DNA of 36,678 bases, taken from the NCBI GenBank assembly GCA_028275365.1, contig JAPWUU010000011.1:1-36678 (forward strand). Direction: 5' to 3'. Numbering within the stretch: the first letter of the stretch is position 1; each line of letters begins with the position of its first letter. This DNA comes from Candidatus Caldatribacterium sp. Lineage in GTDB: Bacteria; Atribacterota; Atribacteria; Atribacterales; Caldatribacteriaceae. The translations under genes were made by a program, and so were the position numbers. The notes beneath the pieces were generated by a model, which saw only the letters and a list, made by a program, of their open reading frames with translations, ran no database searches and was not told where the DNA came from. This document shows positions 32,737 through 36,678 of this stretch, piece by piece.

Positions 32737-33576
32737 ATGTTTGGCGTGAATCTCTTTCTCTGGACTGCGGCGTACACAGATAGCGAGGCCCACCTCATCC
32801 CCATGGTGAAAGAGCTTGGCTTTGATTGTGTGGAAATTCCTCTTGACCTTCTTGACGCCATTTCTGTGGAGAAGACGAAAGCACTTCTTGAGGAAAACGG
32901 GCTTGCGGTGACCGGGTGTGCCGTGGTAGGGGAACGGAGGGACCTCGTGAGTGACAGCGCTGAAATTCGCAAAGAGGCACTTGCTTACTTCACCCGCTGT
33001 CTCCAGATGCTCTCCGCCTGGGGTGGAACGGTGCTCTGCGGTCCCTGCTACTCTGCAGTGGGCAAACTCACCGGGGAAGCACGGACGGCGGAGGAGTGGA
33101 AGCGAGCGGTGGCAGGCCTCAAGGAACTCGCCAAGGTTGCCGAGGACTGCAATGTGAGAATCGCCGTTGAGCCCCTCAATCGCTTCGAAACGTACTTTTT
33201 GAACACCGCGGAGGATGCCGTGCGCCTTGTGGAAGAGGTGGGGAGTCCTTACGTGGGGATTCACCTCGATACTTTCCATATGAATATTGAGGAGAAGAGC
33301 CTCTACCAGGCGATCAAAGTGGCAGGGAGGTACCTCTTCCATGTCCATACCTGCGAGAATGACCGGGGAACACCTGGAGAGGGCCACGTGGAGTGGGATG
33401 AAGTTTTCCAGGCACTTCGGGAAGTCAACTACCAGGGGGCACTGGTCATAGAGTCCTTTGTCCCTGGTGTGAAGGAGATTGCCCGTGCGGCTTCCATATG
33501 GCGCCCCCTTGCGCCAAGTAGCGAATACATCGCGCGAAAGGGCCTCGAGTTCCTGAAAAAACACTGGAATCCCTGA
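32737..33576 (+). CDS. Ketose 3-epimerase (D-psicose/D-tagatose 3-epimerase type)
   Basis: Cytoplasmic TIM-barrel enzyme of 279 residues that inverts C3 of a free ketose. Metal ligands are Glu145 (VEPLNRF), Asp178 (IHLDTFH), His204 (HVHTCEND) and Glu239 (VIESF); their spacings of 33, 26 and 35 equal those of the Agrobacterium D-psicose 3-epimerase (E152, D185, H211, E246). GTPGEGHVEWDEVF and FVPGVKEIARAASIWRPLA are also family hallmarks. GAAAGGGGG lies before ATG 32737, 14 nt after the ATPase stop. As the last gene of the transporter run, it probably converts an imported or newly formed ketose to a metabolisable one. Exact sugar is unknown; members are promiscuous. Confidence 0.9.
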   Translation: MFGVNLFLWTAAYTDSEAHLIPMVKELGFDCVEIPLDLLDAISVEKTKALLEENGLAVTGCAVVGERRDLVSDSAEIRKEALAYFTRCLQMLSAWGGTVLCGPCYSAVGKLTGEARTAEEWKRAVAGLKELAKVAEDCNVRIAVEPLNRFETYFLNTAEDAVRLVEEVGSPYVGIHLDTFHMNIEEKSLYQAIKVAGRYLFHVHTCENDRGTPGEGHVEWDEVFQALREVNYQGALVIESFVPGVKEIARAASIWRPLAPSSEYIARKGLEFLKKHWNP

Positions 33577-33590
33577 ACCCTTTTCTCCCA

Positions 33591-33599
33591 TGCTACAAT
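33591..33599 (+). promoter_or_regulatory. Probable original promoter of the interrupted alcohol dehydrogenase
   Basis: ATGC-TACAAT (TACAAT at 33594-33599) has the extended -10 form seen at other promoters in this window. It lies about 30 nt before the predicted left end of the IS element. Removing the element would place it roughly 40 nt upstream of the alcohol dehydrogenase ATG. The -35 is weak. Confidence 0.55.
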
Positions 33600-33625
33600 G
33601 GAGGAAAGGGAGGTTTGCATCAGCT

Positions 33626-33631
33626 TCGAGG
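33626..33631 (+). repeat. Left TCGAGG flank of IS element
   Basis: Six-base direct repeat of 36044-36049. Proposed left crossover core with the GG dinucleotide expected for IS607-type recombination. Confidence 0.45.
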
Positions 33632-33634
33632 GAT

Positions 33635-33642
33635 TTGACTGT
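33635..33642 (+). repeat. Left 8-bp terminal inverted repeat
   Basis: TTGACTGT, exact inverse complement of ACAGTCAA at 36022-36029; it lies 4 nt inside the left direct repeat. The match is short and could be chance, but its placement near both ends supports the element limits. Confidence 0.45.
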
Positions 33643-33658
33643 AACTGGCTGTGCTTAA

Positions 33659-34116
33659 CTATTCGCCCGGGTGTTTACGAAGAAGCAGGCCGACGCTGGA
33701 AACCTCGAGCGGCAGATGGAGAGACTGCGGGCATACGCACGGGAGAAGGGCTACCGTGTAGTGGCGGAGTATTCGGATGTGGCTTCGGGTTCAACCAGAA
33801 CCGCTGGGGCCTGGAACGGGTGCTAAAAAGCGCCGAACGGGGTGAGTTCAGAAAGTTCCTCATCGAATACCCCGACAGGTTGGCCAGGTTCGGGTACGCC
33901 TATTTAGAGCGCCATGTAAAGTACTGCGGTGTAGAGATAGAAGTTACTTCGCGGAAAGAGCCCGAGGACGCGCATACGGAGCTGGTGCAAGATTTGTTAG
34001 CCATAGTGACTTCTTTTTCGGCCCGGCTGTATGGAGCGAGGGGTGGGAGGAAAATCCGGCAGGGCTTCCGGGAGCTGATAAGGGATGCCGGAGAGGCAAA
34101 AGAAGGACGAATTTAG
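33659..34116 (+). pseudogene. IS607-type serine recombinase TnpA, inactivated
   Basis: Remnant of the resolvase-domain transposase. Reading begins in one frame with LFARVFTKKQADAGNLERQ, then YAREKGYRVVAEYSDVASG; after a 1-nt loss between 33787 and 33790 it continues in another frame as FNQNRWGLERVL, IEYPDRLARFGYAYLE and LVQDLLAIVTSFSARLYGARGG, all hallmarks of IS607 TnpA. Three defects are visible. The MerR-like DNA-binding domain that should precede the catalytic domain is missing, with a stop codon directly before CTA 33659. The nucleophilic Ser of ARVSTKKQ is Phe (codon 33674-33676). The frame is shifted. Its end overlaps tnpB by 32 nt. Confidence 0.88.
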
Positions 34117-35773
34117 GTTTACAGTATGCGGGGAGTTTTTTCCAGAGGTCTTCCCCGCCTCCCGGTCTCCAAGGTGGTACCGTGGCGGGGAAGACCCTCT
34201 TGAGACGGAGATGCGCCTTTTCTGCGCCTGCATGCGGTGGGCCTTCAACCGGCTCCTGGAAGGCGCTTCCCGCGATGAAATCAAAAAACTCGGCCAGGAG
34301 CTTTTCGGTCTCAACTCGCGGTATGCGGACGACGCCAGGCTTAAGGCACAAGGTGTGCTGGACTCCCAGAAAGAGCTCCTGCAACTGGAGATTGAGGAGA
34401 CGGAAAAGAAGCTGGGCCGGGCAAGGCAAAAGCTCAGCCTGGCTATGAGGAAGCTGGCGGTGGCAGAGGAAAAAGGGGCTATACCAGAAGTTGTTGAAAA
34501 GCTTCATCTTACGGTCAAGGGACGGAGCAACCGGGTAGCGTCTTTAGAGAAGACGCTGGCCGAACTGGAGGCCCACCGGGAGAACGGGACCGTACCCAGG
34601 GTAGTGTTTGGCGGCAAGAAACTGTGGAAGAAGGTCTGCAAAGGCCGGGCCACGCGGGAGGAGTGGCGGGCCGCTCGCAAAAACCGCCTCTACTCCCGAG
34701 GGGACGAGACCAAAGGCGGCAACCCTAACATGAAGGTAACTTACCGGGAGGGGGAGTTCTCCCTGGCGGTGACCATCTCCCACCTCTCGGAGAAGGTAGG
34801 CGGGGACGCCCTGGGCCGTCCGAAGATGAGCCGCGCCCCGAGGGTGGAGGGCAGGTTGTGGCTGCCGGAGAAGCACCGGGACCTGGTGCGGGTATGGCTG
34901 GCCATGAAGCTACCCTATTCAGTAGAGCTGGTCCGCACCCTGGAGGGCCGCTATATAGTGCACCTGACGTTTGAACTGAGTAGAGTGCGGGAGCCCAACT
35001 TGGCTAAAGGTTGTTTAGCCTTGGACACGAACCCTGACGGAGTGGCCTTATGCAACATAAACGCTTCAGGCCAGCCGGAGCCGTGGCCGGAAGGTTTTAG
35101 TGTTTCATACCCAGGCAACCTGGGTAAATACGAAGGAGAGTTTCAGGTTACCACTTACCCTAACGGTTTTCTGTACATCAGGGTACCTGACTTGGCTTAC
35201 GCTTCCGGCTTTCGGCGGGACTACCTGATAGGTGTCTTAGCCAAGGTAGTAGGAGACATAGCCTTCTTTCTGGGCAAGCCGGTTATCCTGGAAGACCTGG
35301 AGTTTGGGAAAGATAGGCTGGACACCAACAAGAAGTTCAACCGCATGACTTCAAACTTTCCCTTTGCGAAGATGGTGGAGGCGGTGTGCCGGAGGGCGGT
35401 CAAAGAGGGAGTATCTTTCAAGCTCGTGGCTGCTCGGTACACGTCCACTATAGGTTACTGGAAGTACATGGAGCGTTACGCCGTTCCGGTGCACTGCTCG
35501 GCGGCACTTGTTGTAGGCCGCCGGGCGATGGGCTTTAAGGAACGGGTAACGAAAGAAACGAAGCAACTGGTAGCCCGTATCAAGCAAAACCTGACCCAAA
35601 AGGTCAATCCTGATACACCGAGGGAAGGAGAAGGGATGACCCGCAGGGTCAGGGCCTGCTTGAGACGGCTGGAGGGGAGGCTCCCTGTGCACAACGGGTT
35701 TGCCCCGTGGCAGCAGGAAGCGTATTGCTCCGTCTGGCGCGACTTAAAGCTTTTGGCCCTGTCCTTGCGGTGA
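34085..35773 (+). CDS. tnpB: TnpB-related RNA-guided nuclease homologue
   Basis: Full-length 562-residue TnpB-related protein; TnpB is an omegaRNA-guided DNA nuclease and the ancestor of Cas12. Layout: N-terminal wedge/REC region, coiled coil at about 92-165, beta-rich segment to 300, then a split RuvC. RuvC-I Asp314 (LALDTNPDGVA) and RuvC-II Glu403 (VILEDLEF) are present. At RuvC-III the segment YTSTIGYWKYMERYAVPVHCSAALVVGRR has His470 where related proteins usually have Asp, and the CxxC zinc ribbon of classical TnpB is absent. The nuclease may be dead, or rearranged as in some divergent TnpBs. ATG 34085 is the natural start. TTA, GTA and ATA codons are commoner than in neighbouring genes, fitting recent transfer. 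Confidence 0.88.
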   Translation: MPERQKKDEFRFTVCGEFFPEVFPASRSPRWYRGGEDPLETEMRLFCACMRWAFNRLLEGASRDEIKKLGQELFGLNSRYADDARLKAQGVLDSQKELLQLEIEETEKKLGRARQKLSLAMRKLAVAEEKGAIPEVVEKLHLTVKGRSNRVASLEKTLAELEAHRENGTVPRVVFGGKKLWKKVCKGRATREEWRAARKNRLYSRGDETKGGNPNMKVTYREGEFSLAVTISHLSEKVGGDALGRPKMSRAPRVEGRLWLPEKHRDLVRVWLAMKLPYSVELVRTLEGRYIVHLTFELSRVREPNLAKGCLALDTNPDGVALCNINASGQPEPWPEGFSVSYPGNLGKYEGEFQVTTYPNGFLYIRVPDLAYASGFRRDYLIGVLAKVVGDIAFFLGKPVILEDLEFGKDRLDTNKKFNRMTSNFPFAKMVEAVCRRAVKEGVSFKLVAARYTSTIGYWKYMERYAVPVHCSAALVVGRRAMGFKERVTKETKQLVARIKQNLTQKVNPDTPREGEGMTRRVRACLRRLEGRLPVHNGFAPWQQEAYCSVWRDLKLLALSLR

Positions 35774-36043
35774 CCCCGTTTAGCCGGTGTCGGACAAACC
35801 GGTAGGCGTCCTAACAGGACGCGGGAGGCGGGAGCAATTCCCCGCCGGAAGGTCCACACAGTCCGGCGGTCCGTGCCAGCTGTGCCCTTCCGGTGCAGCA
35901 CTCCCGTCCGGGTGGGACTCCCGGGCCGAGGTCCCCTGTCGCCCTGCCCCTCGGAGGGCAAATCAAATATCCGGAAGGAGGCGAAAGCCTGGTCTGGGGG
36001 CCGGCTTGGCTGAAAATAGAAACAGTCAAGTTTTTGAACCAGG
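35774..36043 (+). ncRNA. Putative omegaRNA (reRNA) at the right end of the IS element
   Basis: A 270-nt gene-free stretch packed with hairpins. Clear ones are CCGGT/ACCGG (from 35784), GCGTCCT-AAC-AGGACGC (35806-35822), GGCGGG/CCCGCC (35827-35846), a long stem CCGGAAG...CTTCCGG with inner CACAG/CTGTG (35845-35893), and AGGC-GAAA-GCCT (35979-35990). CCGAGG (35926-35931) can pair with CCTCGG (35949-35954) while GCCCT (35941-35945) pairs with AGGGC (35955-35959), an H-type pseudoknot. A structured RNA overlapping the 3' end of tnpB and running to the element end is what omegaRNAs look like; the guide would be the adjoining start region of the alcohol dehydrogenase gene. No experimental support. 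Confidence 0.7.
36022..36029 (+). repeat. Right 8-bp terminal inverted repeat
   Basis: ACAGTCAA, inverse complement of 33635-33642, 14 nt inside the right direct repeat. Confidence 0.45.
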
Positions 36044-36049
36044 TCGAGG
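36044..36049 (+). repeat. Right TCGAGG flank of IS element
   Basis: Direct repeat of 33626-33631. After the insertion it also supplies the GAGG that now serves as ribosome site for the ATG at 36053. Confidence 0.45.
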
Positions 36050-36052
36050 TGC

Positions 36053-36678
36053 ATGCGAAACTTTGAGTACTGGAATCCTACGCGCCTCTTTTTTGGACGA
36101 GGGGAGACCGACCGGGTAGGGCAGGAATGCCGCAAGTACGGAGAACGGGTGCTCCTTGCTTATGGTGGAGGGAGTATCAAAAAGACTGGTCTTTATGACC
36201 GGATAGTGCGTCGCCTGCAGGAGGCAGGATGTTCGGTTACCGAACTCTCTGGTATCCAGCCCAATCCCCGAATCAGCAAGGTCCGGGAAGGAGTGGAAAT
36301 CTGCCGGAAGGAAAAGGTCAACGTTGTTCTGGCGGTGGGTGGGGGCAGTGTTCTTGACGCAGCCAAGATTATTGCTGCTGGAGTGCTGTATGAGGGAGAC
36401 CCCTGGGATTTCTTCACCGGAAAAGGTGCCATAAAGGGCAAAATCCCCCTGGGAACGGTGCTCACCCTTGCGGCCACGGGCTCGGAGATGAACCGCAATG
36501 CGGTCATCACCAACGAAGAGACGAAGGAAAAACTGGTGATCAAGAACCCCCACCTCTTTCCGGATTTCTCCATTCTCGACCCGGAGAACATTCTCACAGT
36601 TCCCAGGGAACACGCAGTCTATGGCATCGTGGACATGATTGCCCATGTCTTTGAACAGTATTTCCATCCTGTTCCTGA
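36053..36678 (+). CDS. Iron-containing alcohol dehydrogenase (partial, runs off window)
   Basis: N-terminal 208 residues of a group III (Fe-dependent) NAD(P)H alcohol dehydrogenase, close to the butanol dehydrogenase/YqhD branch; the frame is open to the last base. The start MRNFEYWNPTRLFFGRGE is typical. The nucleotide-binding signature is AVGGGSVLDAAKIIAAG, followed by the domain-linking LTLAATGSEMNRNAVITN. The metal site begins with Asp and His in VDMIAHVFEQYF. An in-frame stop lies 27 nt upstream, so ATG 36053 is the only sensible start. It would reduce aldehydes to alcohols in fermentation. The IS element inserted a few bases before the ATG cuts it off from the upstream -10 at 33594. Confidence 0.9.
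   Translation, partial: MRNFEYWNPTRLFFGRGETDRVGQECRKYGERVLLAYGGGSIKKTGLYDRIVRRLQEAGCSVTELSGIQPNPRISKVREGVEICRKEKVNVVLAVGGGSVLDAAKIIAAGVLYEGDPWDFFTGKGAIKGKIPLGTVLTLAATGSEMNRNAVITNEETKEKLVIKNPHLFPDFSILDPENILTVPREHAVYGIVDMIAHVFEQYFHPVP

Larger units (their letters stand above)
33626..36049 (+). mobile_element. Degenerate IS607-type element (tnpA remnant, tnpB, omegaRNA)
   Basis: About 2.4 kb containing a serine-recombinase remnant, an intact TnpB-related gene and a structured 3' region, the plan of IS607-family elements. Proposed limits are the direct repeats TCGAGG at 33626-33631 and 36044-36049; IS607 recombinases typically cross over at a GG core, which both contain. Just inside the left limit is TTGACTGT (33635-33642), matched by its inverse ACAGTCAA (36022-36029) near the right limit. 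The boundaries are inferred, not proven. The element separates a promoter from the alcohol dehydrogenase start codon. Confidence 0.75.

Noticed and set aside
33598-34116. An apparently continuous 172-codon reading frame that could be annotated as an intact recombinase
   Set aside because: Its first ~64 codons read the recombinase region in the wrong frame; the real N-terminal residues are in another frame and a 1-nt loss joins them.
35774-36043. tRNA, riboswitch or CRISPR repeats in the hairpin-rich region
   Set aside because: No cloverleaf or CCA end, no repeated unit, and the position after tnpB at the element end fits an omegaRNA better.

Overview
The window is a dense, protein-coding stretch of moderately GC-rich bacterial DNA with strong AGGAGG-type ribosome sites, frequent GTG/TTG starts and sigma70-like promoters, often of the extended -10 type (TGn-TATAAT). 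The three sugar-binding proteins have SPase I signal peptides and no lipobox, which suggests a diderm cell. Together with the many sugar transporters, a GH130 phosphorylase, a Ni-dependent racemase homologue and a Moorella/Thermoanaerobacter-like TnpB element, this suggests an anaerobic, probably thermophilic sugar fermenter. Atribacterota (Caldatribacterium-like) would fit, but that is an inference; no rRNA or other phylogenetic marker is present.

Layout. 1-3.7 kb: a CUT1 sugar ABC operon (binding protein and two permeases, no ATPase) behind a near-consensus promoter. 3.7-5.8 kb: membrane glycosyltransferase and methyltransferase (minus). 5.8-6.8 kb: aldo/keto reductase (plus), diverging from the methyltransferase over a shared -10 region. 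6.9-10.1 kb (minus): thioredoxin-CcdA fusion, lipoprotein and GH130 enzyme. 10.2-11.8 kb: PIF1/RecD-like helicase, probably leaderless. 11.8-15.3 kb (minus): DUF1624 membrane acyltransferase, 6-phosphogluconate dehydrogenase and a LarA-family Ni racemase/epimerase coupled to it by a start/stop overlap. 15.3-18.4 kb: pyruvate kinase (plus), aldo/keto reductase and YigZ (minus).

18.5-33.6 kb is one unbroken 15-kb run of plus-strand genes for sugar use. A strong promoter with a LacI-type operator just downstream leads into a TIM-barrel isomerase, a zinc dehydrogenase, a complete ABC importer (binding protein, two permeases, two different ATPases), a LacI repressor, a second paralogous importer with an extra small membrane protein, and a ketose 3-epimerase whose four metal ligands keep the spacing of characterised D-psicose/D-tagatose 3-epimerases. 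The likely logic is uptake of one or two sugars or polyols, oxidation and epimerisation in the cytoplasm, and feeding into the central enzymes encoded nearby (Gnd, Pyk). The substrate cannot be read from sequence. Every binding-protein/permease junction, here and in the first operon, carries a perfect stem-loop, and the ATPase pairs look functionally asymmetric.

33.6-36.05 kb is an IS607-type element: a wrecked serine recombinase (no DNA-binding domain, catalytic Ser replaced, frameshift), an intact 562-residue TnpB-related protein with a His where the third RuvC Asp is expected, and a 240-nt structured 3' region that looks like an omegaRNA with a pseudoknot. It sits between the promoter and the start codon of an iron-dependent alcohol dehydrogenase that runs off the end of the window. 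This retained TnpB/omegaRNA with a dead transposase, aimed at the start of the gene it interrupts, is the most interesting part of the window.
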